Shown: positions 23,801-36,709 of the stretch, piece by piece
How the letters are laid out: each line of letters begins with the position of its first letter
Numbering within the stretch: position 1 is the first letter of the stretch
Source: Acanthaster planci
Lineage: Eukaryota > Echinodermata > Asteroidea > Valvatida > Acanthasteridae
NCBI RefSeq assembly: GCF_001949145.1
Contig: NW_019091369.1
Coordinates: 3,887,758 to 3,951,757, forward strand
Length of the DNA: 64,000 nt
Direction of reading: 5' to 3'
Program-made: the position numbers and the translations under genes
Notes under the pieces: generated by a model
What the model saw: the letters and a program-made list of their open reading frames with translations, nothing else
The model's database searches: none
What the model was told of the DNA's origin: nothing

Positions 23801-25907
23801 GATGATTAATTGCTTGAAGGCAGATGAGACCAGAAAAAAATAACAAATTTTCTGGAAATCGGCAGGCAGTTTTCTAATGTATTTTTGTCCGTTGCACTCA
23901 AATGCAATACAGTTGTTTCCTTCTCACTTATATAAATCTCCCTTTATTTTTGTAGGACTATGATGTATGTGATAGTTATGGTTCTCAAAGTCGCCACAGT
24001 AGGCCCCATGTTACAACTGATCATAGTATAGGCTAATCCATGGATCATGTATCACTAATCGATAATATATCACAAATTGACCGATAGTGTTGAAACGGAT
24101 AATGTATTACCTGTCGACGGACAACGTTTTTAGCAACAGCGTGTGGATCAGTAGGCTATGTGAAAAGGTAATTTTGTGCCATAAAAAGAATGATTGCGCG
24201 CATTCAAGTTAGCTCAATCAAGTGTCTCAAAGTCTCCACATGGAAAGGGATGGGTGTCTGGCTTGGAACAATTCTGAATGGTAGACCAGGCTCTTAAAGT
24301 TTGGACTACATGTAGGCCTACGAGAGGATTTATTGGTCCACCCAAGCTCTTAGCTGTACTGTCCGTGCTTTTTCAAATGTCGGCTTTGTTTTCCAAACGA
24401 ACTTTGAGGGAACATGATGTCTTTACTCTCGACCTTGTGGTAACAGTTATACATGATACAGACGCACTCCATTATTCCGTGTACCATTTGCACTCGTATG
24501 ATAACTAACAGTAACACCTTATTTACACTTCCAGACCGACAACAGTAGGTGCAACGCTCATTGTTTGATATTTCTGATTATATGAATCAACTTGCCCAAG
24601 TTCTGTTCTTAGAAATTTTCTGAGCTGAAATTAGGAGTTTTGATGCATGTTCGTTCCACACGGCGCATTCATGCAAGTTCAATTTTGTGTTGGCCTGAAA
24701 TTTAACGTAAGCCTACTCAGTCAGTGTTCTGCGATGACATTGAGCCTACGGGTTTATAATTCCACTTTTCTTGGGCCTATAGCTAGGCCTGTAAATCAGC
24801 CTTGGAGACATGTTGATCGTTTTCCATCAGTAATAGATGTGTTTCAGGGATTAAGATCCGTATAGTTGAACAAAAATCTGAAGACTTACTCTGTTTCGAT
24901 GGCCGCCGAAGGTAAAAAAAGGATAAAAACAGGTACGCACCAGATGCACACTGTTGTTTTTGTCGATCGAACAACAAAACAAAGATGTGGCAGTGTCACG
25001 GTAACGCGTAGCGCGTGGCTGACGCGCGCGGCCAAAATATCTTTTTGTACGCGCGCCGTCATTTTTCGATAGAGGGCGTTATTTTCACGTTCTGAATTTG
25101 AAGGAGACGCCTTCTCATGCTTTCCCCTCAGAGAAAAAGAATTTAGCGGCTAAAATTTAATTACAGTGTTTATTGCTGCGAATAATTTATGTTTACGAAC
25201 TTGCCAGAATATTCTCCCTGATGAATGTACAAAGATAAAACTAGCACAAGATGCTATTAAGGGTCTTCTAGTCTACGTCGTTTGCAGCACGTTAAGTGCC
25301 TTGTTTCTTTCAAATTCTTGGGAAGAAATTAATTCTAAATATGTGGCTCTTACTTTGTGTAAAAATAACGCTTGTTTAAAATTTTCTAGTAATCTTTAGC
25401 TACGGTTTTCTGATAAATTTGAGTCCAAGAAATTCTCAAAAAAGCTAAACTACAAGTTTTTTGGTGTAAACTTCATACAGAAAGGGCTGAATTACATGGA
25501 CTTGGCCTTTGCTACAACATTTTTCGAATGGAAAATGGAACTCTCATGAGTTCTTGACAGTTATTAATTCTACAATAATTTAGCTTTGCCAATATGTCAA
25601 GGAATTCATCTGAAACGAAGAATGGCTTCACAATTCTAAAACTATGATTTCGAAACTTATCTAGTTCAAAATTTCCCTCTATGTGAAAGCCTTGTCGACA
25701 CCCCCAACTTCTTATTTCTCCACGACAGACACTTCAAATTTATTTGCGTAATATTATGGGCTTCAAAACAGAACTCGACATTTCTCCCATACGATTTCAC
25801 GTGTGTGTGTTATATTTTAATTATGAAGCACACCTCCAGTTTCTCGTAAATCTTTGGATTTATATCTGTCGAACTTGCATGACAGTATGCTAGCTTGCTC
25901 AGTAGAG
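23801..25907. other. Intergenic: creatine kinase 5' flank to NR2E1 3' side
   Basis: No coding exon recognised. The sequence next to 23800 should include the creatine kinase promoter and 5' UTR. A short CpG-dense patch at about 25000-25075 (GCGTAGCGCGTGG, ACGCGCGCGGCC, ACGCGCGCCG) stands out against AT-rich surroundings. It could be promoter DNA or a repeat fragment. Confidence 0.4.
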
Positions 25908-25915
25908 TTCCCAAC

Positions 25916-26175
25916 CAGTGGCGAATCTAGCGGGGGTGTCATGGATTTTTTTTACGAAGAATATTTCATAAGTAAGAAAGTAATCCGTATATTTATTTCC
26001 CTATCAAATATCAGCACCAAAATCCTAAGAAAACAATACCATTAAATAAAAGCTGGGATGTTTGGACCGCGAGTAAGGCTTAATATTTTTTCTTCCCGAC
26101 ATCATGTTCAATAAGCCCAAAGCCATTCGCTTTTGAATTTGCCCCCCCCCCGGCTAAAAGCTGGCTACGCTGCTG
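25916..26175. mobile_element. hAT-type MITE, 260 bp, downstream of NR2E1 stop
   Basis: The left end CAGTGGCGAATCTAGCGGGG is partly mirrored by the right end CCCGGCTAAAAGCTGGCTACGCTGCTG (reverse complement starts CAGCAGCGTAGCCAG). The element is flanked by an exact 8-bp duplication, TTCCCAAC, at 25908-25915 and 26176-26183. The CAGTGGCG-type end plus an 8-bp duplication is diagnostic of hAT-family MITEs. There is no coding capacity, and a poly-C run lies near the right end. Confidence 0.85.
25992..25997 (-). promoter_or_regulatory. Candidate NR2E1 poly(A) signal inside the MITE
   Basis: TTTATT on the plus strand reads AATAAA on the minus strand, about 430 bp past the NR2E1 stop. It is the first canonical signal I see after the stop, and it lies within the hAT MITE. 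Confidence 0.4.
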
Positions 26176-26426
26176 TTCCCAACTGCAGTGTTTGGTTTGT
26201 TTTGTCAGTAGCCTTTTGTTTTGGAAGTTTATCGTCGTCCAAGTGTTTCCGGGACTAGCTGATGTAACAAACGGCAAATATTCATCTGAGTCATCGTGGT
26301 TGTTTAAGCTATACATTAAACTTGACACAAACTACACAAAAAGTTCCAGACTAGGACATATGACTTTAGCAAAGATGAGTTTGACGAGTTATCATCCGTT
26401 ATTGATCGTTAGACTTCTGTCAATGA

Positions 26427-29400
26427 TTAGAAATCTTGAACTTTGTGTAAGTCTCTGATCAGCCGATGTACCGGCGTTGCGCCCACTGTGTGACGGAAGA
26501 ACAGTTGCTCCAGGGTGCTACCTCGTATCGCTCGCAACGACGGTAGCAGAAGAAGGAGCTTTCCAAAGCGAAAAGGTTGAGTGGGATGCCGCAGGGATAT
26601 GTACTTGCTGAGAGTTAGCTGCGACTGGTCTTGAAGGTTAGCTATTGTTGACACGTCATCTAATCCAGGGGCATCTAGACAATGGAAAGGAACAACAAAG
26701 GTTGAATGAATGTGAAAAGACAGCAGTTTGTCGGGCAAACCTTTGAGGGTGGTTTACTCTGAACATACATTTGACTAAGTACCTGCTTTGAACATGAGTA
26801 TTCCCTTCAGACATGCATATTCAGTAGCATCGACCTGTAGCTGATGGAGTTTAGCAATGATTTCCTGCAAGACGTGAACTTCGCTAGTAACTGCTGCAAG
26901 TTTCTCAGGTGCTGTGTTTTCAGAGTTCAAACCTGCAGAAGAAATGAGAGCAAGCTTCTTTCAAAACTTTAATCAAACATTCCATTGTTGTACCATTTGG
27001 TATGGTCTAGTGATGGATTAAACCACTTGTGTCGTTCAAAACACGTGGTAACGCCTGACGTCATGGAATTATACAAAAGGCTAGACTTCTTACCAGCAGC
27101 ACTGATGAGTGCTTGAATGTCAACGGAAAGCTGCCACTGGGCAGCTCCAAGGATGAAAAGTTCCCGCCATCCGTCTTCAAGTAACACAAGCTGTATGGGA
27201 AAATTGGAGAACTTTCTCAAACAGATAAAAATGAGAGCATGTAACATGGATTTACTGAAAGAGCGCCCCCTCTTTCCCTACAATGCCGTAACCACCTGCC
27301 TCTTTTATACCCGGTACATGAAGGTAACAATTCAATCATTTTAACGTCTTGTCTCTCTGTCATTTGGCATATGTTTGTATTTCACTATTATCAATCATTT
27401 TTAAAACTTTGTAATGCTTATATTAATGAACCAGGACAAATCAATTTCTCAGCCGAAGTTTTCAGGATGGCATTCTACATTTCTATATACCGTGCAGTGC
27501 CTCATTTATTTTCCCTTGTCCCACTTTAGCCCCCTGACTCTCTTTACCTGTTCTCGTTCTGGAAGGCTACCGAAGGCTGGGACGTTCTTTGCCCATCTGA
27601 TGCTCATGAAGAGTAGCCTGGCTGCCATCTCACATATTGCTTCTACACCATTTGGGCATGGTCGGATAGCGTGGTGGTGATGATACTGTGAAATTTGATA
27701 ATGATTAATTTTAAATTTGCTTGCGGAAAAGTCCTCTGGAGGGCATCTTATTTTTGGAAAAATATTGGAAAATGTATTTCTCCTTACTCTTGGAATTGGT
27801 TGGCATAGAGTCAGTGTGTTCAGGCCTGGCCCCACGCCGTGAAAAGTGAAATTCACCGGGCCCACAGCCGCTGGCGTACCGCATGGCTCCGTGCCGCCGC
27901 CGCTGACTCCCCCGAAGAACGGATGGAAGTAAGTGGGGCTGTGTGGAGAAAAGCCCGGGCTGACTGGGTGAGCTACCAGGTCAGAGGAGGAGGGTAGTTC
28001 ACGCAGTTGGGTGTCCCTAAGGTACAGAGCCATGTGTTTGCGGAGCGTTGAGTTACGAGGGCCTCTCTCGTGTTGAACGGCTGCAGAGGTTCAAAAAATT
28101 AGCCGAAAATTGCGAAATGTAATAAAAAGCTGTTAAAAGGCACGCGTACGCAGCATTTCTTACTTGTTAAATAAGATCATCGGATCTTCCAAATCAGCAC
28201 GTTGTTTATAAATTATAAAGGAAGGTAGAATCTTAATTATTTTAATTAATGTTTTAATTGTAATGAGAGATGTAATAAAATCTTGTGCAGTTTGTGCAAA
28301 ATATTTACTGATGTCGTTTTCCTTTCTTTTATAAATCTTTTAATTAGAAACAAAAAAATGAACAAAAATACTAGGTGAGACAAAAGCAAACGAATAAGCT
28401 TCATTCGGCAAGCAAGTCGTGGTTCTACTGATGACTAATAAGGCACTTGTTATCCTCGATGGCTTAGGTACTTTACAGCAATTGTCATGCAACAGCTTCC
28501 GGCATCCAACCACCTGATCGTCAGATGAGAGCGCACTTCAACCAATCAATCAAAACAAACTTTTTTATCAATAAAATTTCTCTCTACCATTTACCATATG
28601 ACACAATAACTCGCCGTTTGATGACCATTTCACTGCAGGAATTGAAAAGACAGAAAGAAGTACTTCGGTGGATGGCTGGCTGTTAAAACGGAAGGAAACT
28701 ACGGTACCATCTTTTTGCCTTCCATTGAATTTTGGGTTAAAAAAGAACCAAGCTAGAGTGGAGGGCACTTTAAAGGTAAGACTCTTCAATTTTGGTTCAG
28801 ATTTGAAAGAGCAGCTTTGGTAACAGGGGCAGATGGGATGGATAGGTGAAGTGGCTTGGATAGAAACAAGTACCATCAGAGGAATTTGTTTGGGGAAGAG
28901 TTGCTCATTTTGAGAGGTTTTTGTGGTCACAAGTCTTTAGCAAGAACAATGCAGAAATTCTGAAGAGCTGGCATGGATTTTGCAGTTACCAGCTGCGTGG
29001 AACCGTTTCGAGAGGTCTATCATCATTTGGGAGATCGTCAATTTTCGCTGGTATTCAAGAGCCCATCGCTCAAGCTGTCGCATGTCCTCTCTGTCCTTTG
29101 TTTCTTGAGAATCTGTGAAGGCGGAGGGGGTTAACACCCCTGTCAGAGTCCCCGAACTGCCAGACACCCTTCCTACTTCCGCTTTCCTTTGTCCTAATGT
29201 TATTTTTATTTCTATCGGTAACACATTTTCCGCGTTCGTCTGCGAAGTCTTCAGCTTAGCCACCTGTTTGGCTTGAAACATGTTTAATGCTCAACATCTT
29301 ATATAACTCAGTCGTAGGTTTCTTTACTCTTCTTGCAATAACTATCTACCTGTATATTGTCCCACTTACCATCTTTATTCATCTCTGCTTGAACGCATTT

Positions 29401-32400
29401 CTTGAGACGGCACGCCCTGCATTGGTTCCTATGCGTCTTATCGATAGGGCATGGACCGCGTCCACGATTCTTGCAGACGTAAGTGCGGTTCCGCCGAATG
29501 CTGCGTTTGAAGAACCCACTGCAACCGTCGCAGGCGTAGACACCGTAATGTTTGCCCGAACTCCGGTCGCCGCAGACTTTGCAAGGAATGTCTAAGATGC
29601 GACCTGGTTAGGATCGAGTGTGTGAAGAGAGTAAGGGACGCTGAAAACATGACTGTAGTTGCAATGGAATTCCATCATCGGAAATATTACTTCAAGACGT
29701 GAGTTTTTAAGATAAAAACATTGGGATGTTAGCAATAATGAGATTGAATGTGCTTGCCACAAATCATGTCAGCGACGAAATAATAATAAAAAACACTAAT
29801 GTGAAGAATCCCCACTTTGGCATTATTCCCTTGAATTTTGGTTGTGAAGTGAAAACACGGTATTTCACAAAAATGTAACTCCATTTCGAGCTTGTAAAGT
29901 CTGTAGGCCTACTTTCATTTTTGCAAAGCTAAACCGAGAACCTCTCAAATGAGCTTCTGGATTATCAGGAAGCGCTGCAGACGGAGGAATAACTTGGCTA
30001 CCGCGCTATTGCCTCACAGTAGACCTGTTAGGACCAATGTCAACAAACTGCCGTATGCTCAGAAAAGAGCGCTTGCCAATCGTGCTGCACGTGTGTGTAA
30101 CGGCTGTTTGGTAATCGTTGTACATTTGCTCGATCAATAACGGCAGTCAAACGATCGTCCAGAAATCGATTCTTTTAATCATCCACACCTCCTAGTGTAC
30201 AAAAGGCTGCCGCTAACTGGGTGGAATTCTTTGACGAACGGGATGTAAGTTAATACCTCTCTGCAGGATCAGCTACAGCGTTGTTGGTTGGCTAAATATT
30301 TTTACATTTGTAAGTAGGAAATATAGAAATTATTATCTGAAAACTAAAAGAAAATAAAGGACAAAGACGTGACCTTCAGATCATATATTATGTTAGGAAA
30401 GATAAGAATTGATGAATTTATCAAGAATAAAGAAAATGTAGTTTTTTCGAACCAGCACAGAAATCTCGTTATCATACTTTGATCACTTCGCGTTGTGTTT
30501 TGGTCTTGTGGAAAAAAATAAATAAAACAACACTGTGTATTGTTTACAAAAATACGATTGAAAAGGGAGGCTTGCGATTATTTCATATTTTCTCCTCGCT
30601 TTAGTTTTTCTTTTATATAAGGCTTGCAATATATTATTTCTATATTTATTTTATTATTTTTTTAAATTTTATTTCTAAAAAGTATTCGTATGGGATCAAA
30701 AATGGAACCACGGACCTATGGCGCTTCACACTTGGAATCACATTGGATATGGGACTTTTTGTGCTTGATTTTAGTGTTGGAAACGTTACAAACGGTGACA
30801 AAATCACGCGTAAAATGTGTTTGGACGGTTGCAAATTAGAGACCACTGATTGACACGACAATGGTAGCCTGTTGACACCTTGTACAATACTCATTGGTAA
30901 CAACATGGGGATTACTCTGGACAAGAGGAAAGTGTAACAATCTGAGATTTAAGCTGTGATTAAGTCCCTTCTGTTTATCCTTACTCTAAGGACACCGTCT
31001 GTGAGCTGGGTTCTCATCCTAGTCTAGACAACCCACTCCAGTAAACTTTCTCAACACGCGGGTGTGAGGGATTAGGGCGCCCCCCGTGGATGAGCCTGAA
31101 ATCACAAGACAGGACTCAGTCGTGGGAATGGGTACAGGTAGCGCATGGGCTTTTATAACCAGCCATCATTCCCACGAATTAATTGAGCGGCTTAAGACTC
31201 CCTTAGCTAAGATCTACCAGACCTTACTGATACCGTAAACATCCATGACAACTTGCGGGGATTCTCATTGGTTGGCAATCATCAAATGCTTGTTAATTAA
31301 GCCGCCAACAAAAAATATTGTGACAATCTCAAGTGGTTCAGCCTTGGAGCTGTCTTTCCTTCTGGAACAACGGGTTGGTAGGTTGGTGGCAAGACAAAGC
31401 GCTCCGTTGCACCCGGACCACTGCCTGAAAAGCCAGGCACAAGCTGGGAGATTCACCGGTGTTTGACTATTCAGCCAACGGGATCATCGGCCCCCGGTTC
31501 CCCGCTGGCATGAAGCTGGTTTCACGCTGGCTTCCCTTGTACGAGGAGCATGTGAACACGCCGTTCGTCCAGTCCCATCCAGTGTGGGAATCAAACACAA
31601 GACCCTTGAAGAAATTACTTTTGCTGTAGAATAAGGGGGTCTTTTTTCACAAATTTTGTGAATGGGTTGTGTTAAGTTTTATTTCGAATTGTAAAACAAG
31701 CTTGGCGTCGTTTTTGAGTGTTGTTTTTTGTACAGACAGCAGATGCTGCATGGGTGCGGGTTTGAGGTAGCATGGGGTCATGACCTCTTTGTTGGGTCAC
31801 ACAGATGGGTTGTGACGTCCCTTTCGAGTCACGTATGGTACGAGAGGGGAGCATCGACCTCACAGATAACAGAAAATCGTCACATTACTCGACAGTTTTC
31901 TTGATTTTGTCTTTTTTCCCGTTGAACTTTATTATTCTTACGGCAACAGTGCCTCTTATTTTTGATTTAGCAGTGACCTGTTTTATTCTCCTTTTTTGCG
32001 CAAGCGACGTGCCGAATGATACTGTTGAGCACCTCTCGATGTTTCTTGAATGAGTTTGTCTTTTCCAAGAGAATTAATTCACAGTGGTTTACAACCGTGC
32101 CTCAATTTTTATTTGTTACAGATATTTGAAAGAAATAAATGTTCTAGCGCCATTGTGCTTCATTTCAACCAATATGTTCCTTATTTTCTTTGGTTAATTT
32201 AAAAGCCGGGAATTTTATGAGGTCCTTATTAATAACAACTTTGCAACAAGTAATTAAAAACACCCCCATGAACGCATCATTGGTCTGACAACCGTCGATT
32301 TCATAATACAAAGACAAAGACTATTATCCACTAGATACTGTACGAGACATTGACAGTCGATGAACCGTGAGGGATATTCAACAGAATCTACACTGGCTTT

Positions 32401-35400
32401 TTGACGAGACCGAAAAACTGTTTCACTTAATTGTTTTACTAGATCGATATCAAATAACGCATATCATTCAGTGAAGGATTATTATTAGCTGGAAGACTCC
32501 ATCGTAGCGTGAACGGAGTTAATAACCCAGAATAGGTTGATGATGGCTTCATCATTTTGTAGTAACGAACCGAAGACATACCATATGCACGTCCCATAAT
32601 ATGTATTTAGCCTCCAAATTATGACTATTGATAATTCAGAATGGGTTTGTATTTTTTTGTTATTATCGATAGTTTGGAATTGATACATGCGGTGCATGGA
32701 TTGAAGATTTAGCATCCCATGCTGAAAGAATAACAGCCAAATGGAACCATTTTCACCATTTCATAAGCGAGATTTTTTTTTCTGAAATTTAGTAAAGATA
32801 TCACAATAGATAATTTCCCCAAACGTTACTACATATATTTAAATAGTTTCTAGAGTTTTATAGGATTTTTCAAAGTTCCAAAGTGTGAAATAGTCTGAAC
32901 TCGCCTAGTATAGGAAATGTCCTTGTGTTCTCTTTTATAGTCGTCACTAATGGTTTGTGTTGTAAATCAATTCGTCCCGTTTTCAAATTTATTTGCTGTC
33001 TTTTATTTATTTTTTTTTAGAGAGAATACCATATTGATTTGCTGTTTTTTTATTTTACAGAGGTTGACTCTCATGACAAACTCCATGCTTTGGGAGGAGT
33101 ATAAAGTCTGTTCCCTTCTCCACAAAGATGTTCAGCTTTCCCAGAGGTAGGTAAGCAGCATCATCTACTCTTCATCCGATCTTGGCTTTAATTCCTGTCA
33201 TATGTCACTCATCTAGAAACCTTCATCCCCTTCTTTCCCTCTTCAGACTCAATCGATGTTATTTCATTCCCACCTATTGACTTGCCTGAGCCATACATTG
33301 TCCTTTACAAATGAAACACTGCCTTGTAAGCCCTGACTTAGCGCTCTTTGGTAAGCTAATTCCATCATTGGAGTAGAAATCATGTCCGCTGTTTATGTAC
33401 CTCTCCGTATCTCAAGACGCATTCTACTCGTCTCAAAGTAAATCATCAGTAACCTAACCCGTTGCTGTGTTACCATACAGCTAAATCCAAACACCAAGAA
33501 CGATTTTTTTCAAAACGTTCCAATGGGACGTTTCGCTGGTTTCGTATATCTCTAAAATTTAATTTGCATGGAATGTACGGATTTTTGTTTTTGTTTTAAA
33601 AGAACAAAATAGACATAGTTTGAGCAAAGCACTGTGTATTTTTCGAATATCTGTTGATACACAGTTTTACTGCTTTGGAGGGAAAAAATTTAAAGAAATG
33701 AGAAAATGAAGATCTGTTAAAGTAATTTGAAAGATTCTGTTGCAACTGTAACCCTAAAACCGGCAAGTTATCTTATTTCAGTCCGAGAAGATATTAAGGA
33801 TTTAGCTCGTGTGTCAATTTTTTCGGAGGCTTCAAGTTGAAAAAATGCAGAATTGGTTGTAACCTTTGCATCGGTTGGGGAAGAGTCCGGCTAATTGTAA
33901 ATTGTATTTAAAGATTTAATCACTTCCCTCTGGTAATCCCTGAAATATTGACACACGTGCTAAATCCTTAATATCTCCTCAGACTGAAACCAATTATCGT
34001 AAATACGATTTTAAAATGGCATGGGACGCCTGAGGCAAAAATGACATTTGGTGGGAGGGGGTCTGTCAGAGGCTAGACAGGCTACGACTAATCCTTCAAT
34101 AAGTAGATCAACCTAATGAAAAGTAACGGTGTCCTGGTAGGACTTACAGGTGCTAATACGGTGATGATGGGTACAATCTTTTATTGATTGGTAGACAGGT
34201 TAGTTTATGATCTAATGAGACGTGTAGACTTCTTTCGGGTCGTAATAATATCAGACGACTTTCGCACCACCGAGAGCATGTAGAGTCAAGAAATCCACGC
34301 CGGAGGTTTCTTAACAAGAAACACATCTATTTGATATCTAGTAACTTCACCACGATAACTATGGTTTTAGCTAGTTGAGACTATGATTGTAGCCAGTTGA
34401 GACTATGATCTTAGCTACTTGAGACTATGGTTTTAGCTAGTTGAGACTATGATTTTAGCTAGATGAGACTATGATTGTAGCCAGTTGAGACTATGATTGT
34501 AGCCAGTTGAGACTATGATTGTAGCCAGTTGGGACTATAATTTTAGCTAGTTGAGACAATGATTGTAGCCAGTTGAGACTATGATTGTAGCCAGTTGAGA
34601 CTATGATATAGCTAGATGAGACTATGATTGTAGCCAGTTGAGACTATGATAGCTAGTTGAGACTATAATTTTAGCTAGTTGAGACTGTGATTTTAGCTAG
34701 TTGAGACTATGATTTTAGCCAGTTAAGACTATGGTTTTAGCTAGTTGAGACTATGATTTTAGCTAGTTGAGACTATGATTGTAGCCAGTTGAGACTATAA
34801 TTTTAGCTAGTTGAGACTATGATATAGCTAGATGAGACTATGATTGTAGCCAGTTGAGACTATGATATAGCTAGTTGAGACTATGATATAGCTAGTTGAG
34901 ACTATGATATAGCTAGTTGAGACTATAATTGTACCTAGTTGAGACTACGATTTTAGCTAGGTGAGACTATGATTTTAGCTAGTTGAGACTATGATTTTAG
35001 CCAGTTGAGACTATGATATAGCTAGTTGAGACTATGATATAGCTAGTTGAGACTATGANTTTTAGCTAGTTGAGACTATGATTTTAGCTAGTTGAGACTA
35101 TGATTTTAGCCAGTTGAGACTATGATTGTAGCCAGTTGAGACTATGATTGTAGCCAGTTGAGACTATGATATCAGCTACTTGAGACTATGATTGTAGCCA
35201 GTTGAGACTATGATTTTAGCAAGTTGAGACTATAATTTTAGCTACTTGAGACTATGATTTTAGCCAGTTGAGACTATGATATAGCTAGTTGAGACTATGA
35301 TTTAGCTAGTTGAGACTATGATTTTAGCTAGTTGAGACTATGATATAGCTAGTTGAGACTATGATATAGCTAGTTGAGACTATGATTTTAGCCAGTTGAG

Positions 35401-35868
35401 ACTATGATTGTAGCCAGTTGAGACTATGATTGTAGCCAGTTGAGACTATGATATCAGCTACTTGAGACTATGATCGTAGCAAGATGAGACTATGATTGTA
35501 GCAAGTTGATAGCAAGATGATTGAATTATTTTTCGCAAACCAGTCACTGTCGCTCAAATTTTCTGGCATAACTCTTACCCTTCTACCATTTCGAGGCCCT
35601 ATGCGAAAGTAGAATAGTGGCCCGTAGAAGAAATGAACTCCAAAAAAGGACTAAAGTGTTAAAAAGCCATGATTTGAAACCATTCACATTAACCAGTTTA
35701 TTGCCTGAATATCAAGATTAAACGTGTATAAAATCAATTGAGAGGCTTAACATGCATGATTGGTAGTATGCCTAGAAGCAAACTGTAACAGATACCCGAG
35801 GCGTTGTAAAGAAAGTTTCAGTGAGCGATTATTAACTTACTTGATGTTGATCCAGCTTTGCCGCTCAT
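26427..35868 (-). CDS. NR2E1: Tailless/TLX orphan nuclear receptor (NR2E1), 7 exons, 395 aa
   Basis: A DNA-binding nuclear receptor, usually a repressor, in forebrain, eye and neural progenitor development. Exons in transcript order: 35841-35868, 29370-29603, 27788-28080, 27548-27685, 27094-27190, 26783-26932, 26427-26674. All phases join to 1188 nt; human TLX is 385 aa. The tiny first exon encodes MSGKAGSTS, matching the TLX start MSKPAGSTS. The DNA-binding domain (residues 17 to about 82) has all zinc cysteines (17, 20, 34, 37, 53, 61, 71, 74). Its P-box region is [11 protein letters not shown] and it continues RNRTYVCK and [13 protein letters not shown]; the tail [20 protein letters not shown] is TLX-like. 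A Gly/Pro-rich hinge with YHHHH leads to a ligand-binding domain (about 200-395) with [33 protein letters not shown] and [15 protein letters not shown]. The related NR2E3 is excluded by [11 protein letters not shown] and AVQHERGPR. The donor of exon 3 (27788) is the least certain; another in-frame GT lies about 50 nt upstream. Confidence 0.95.
33770..33995. repeat. Fold-back element in NR2E1 intron 1
   Basis: TTTCAGTCCGAGAAGATATT AAGGATTTAGC plus GTGTGTCAAT at 33775-33817 is mirrored at 33948-33992. Arms are about 50 bp with high identity around a spacer of about 130 bp. It is probably a MITE. The exact ends and target duplication are not resolved. Confidence 0.65.
34358..35519 (+). repeat. 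Minisatellite, 21-22 bp unit, about 53 copies
   Basis: A contiguous array of a unit with core GTTGAGACTATGAT. Three main variants differ before the core: TTTTAGCTA, TGTAGCCA and a 21-bp form with ATAGCTA. Variants alternate and some blocks recur in the same order, suggesting amplification of multi-unit blocks. One ambiguous base (N) is at 35059. The array lies in NR2E1 intron 1, about 320 bp from the 28-nt first coding exon. Confidence 0.95.
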
Positions 35869-36709
35869 TTTGAATCACACAGCTTATTTTTTCTAATTTG
35901 TGATCCCGGAACAATATCGTGAGAAGTCCGTCAGTAATCCTAGCCGCTGGGCAGGCCTGATAGTAGCGGAACGCGGCCGCTGCGTTTTCAGCGTCTCTGA
36001 CCCGGTTTGTGACGAGCGCGAATCACGCCAGTGGCCGTGAAGATCCGATTGCCCTCGCAGTTCTCCTCTCTCAGCTCGGGGCTCTGGTGTCCGCCAGCCG
36101 GCAGGGCTTGCTTTGACTGTCTCGCCTCGGGGCAATTCAGCTTGGAAGCTGATAATGAGGCAATTGGTGGAGGCTTTTTGTGGTTTTACACAGTGTAAAA
36201 ACCTGGCGGTGAAAGCTGCCTTACAGGGCGCCCTGGGGTGAGTAACAAAACCCCAACAACACTCCTCCCACTTTGTTACACAAACCTATGACGCTGGAGA
36301 AAAATGAGCAGACGACACAAAGTGGACTCGTCAAAACGCTCGCTGATTGGCCAACCAATTTTAGTCAACGATCGTTCTTTTTCTGACTGGAAATCAGTTG
36401 TACCGTTCGATGTGTGTGTGTGTGGAGTGAACAGTGAGAAGCTGTAGGAGCTTAGTTGACGAATCTCTCTGTATAGTGGTTTCTACACTATTACAGGTTA
36501 AGCTATAGAAGGCAGTTCATATTCTCCTATTTCTACGATAGCTGCCATGCAGAAATCAGAATCCGTCGTCAGACTTGTGATCGGACCTCACAAAGGAAAC
36601 TGGACTTTTGGGCCTAATTTCTGGTGTAGTTTGCTGTTGCTCGGTCAATTATAGTCACTGAGCATTTCTTGAAGTTGGTATAAAAAGTTACATGGTGGGC
36701 GGCATCGTG

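Noticed and set aside
28135-28157. AAGGCACGCG, resembling the start of miR-124
   Set aside because: The match stops after about 10 bases and no precursor hairpin is visible.
29370-29603. NR2E3/PNR as identity for the nuclear receptor
   Set aside because: The residues after the P box ([11 protein letters not shown]) and after the zinc fingers (AVQHERGPR) match TLX/NR2E1, as does the MSGKAGSTS first exon.
29438-29650. Minus-strand 70-codon frame over the NR2E1 zinc-finger exon
   Set aside because: Wrong frame. The true frame of the same strand gives the complete zinc-finger domain.
34358-35519. CRISPR-like array
   Set aside because: Repeats are contiguous with no unique spacers and the genome is eukaryotic; it is a minisatellite.
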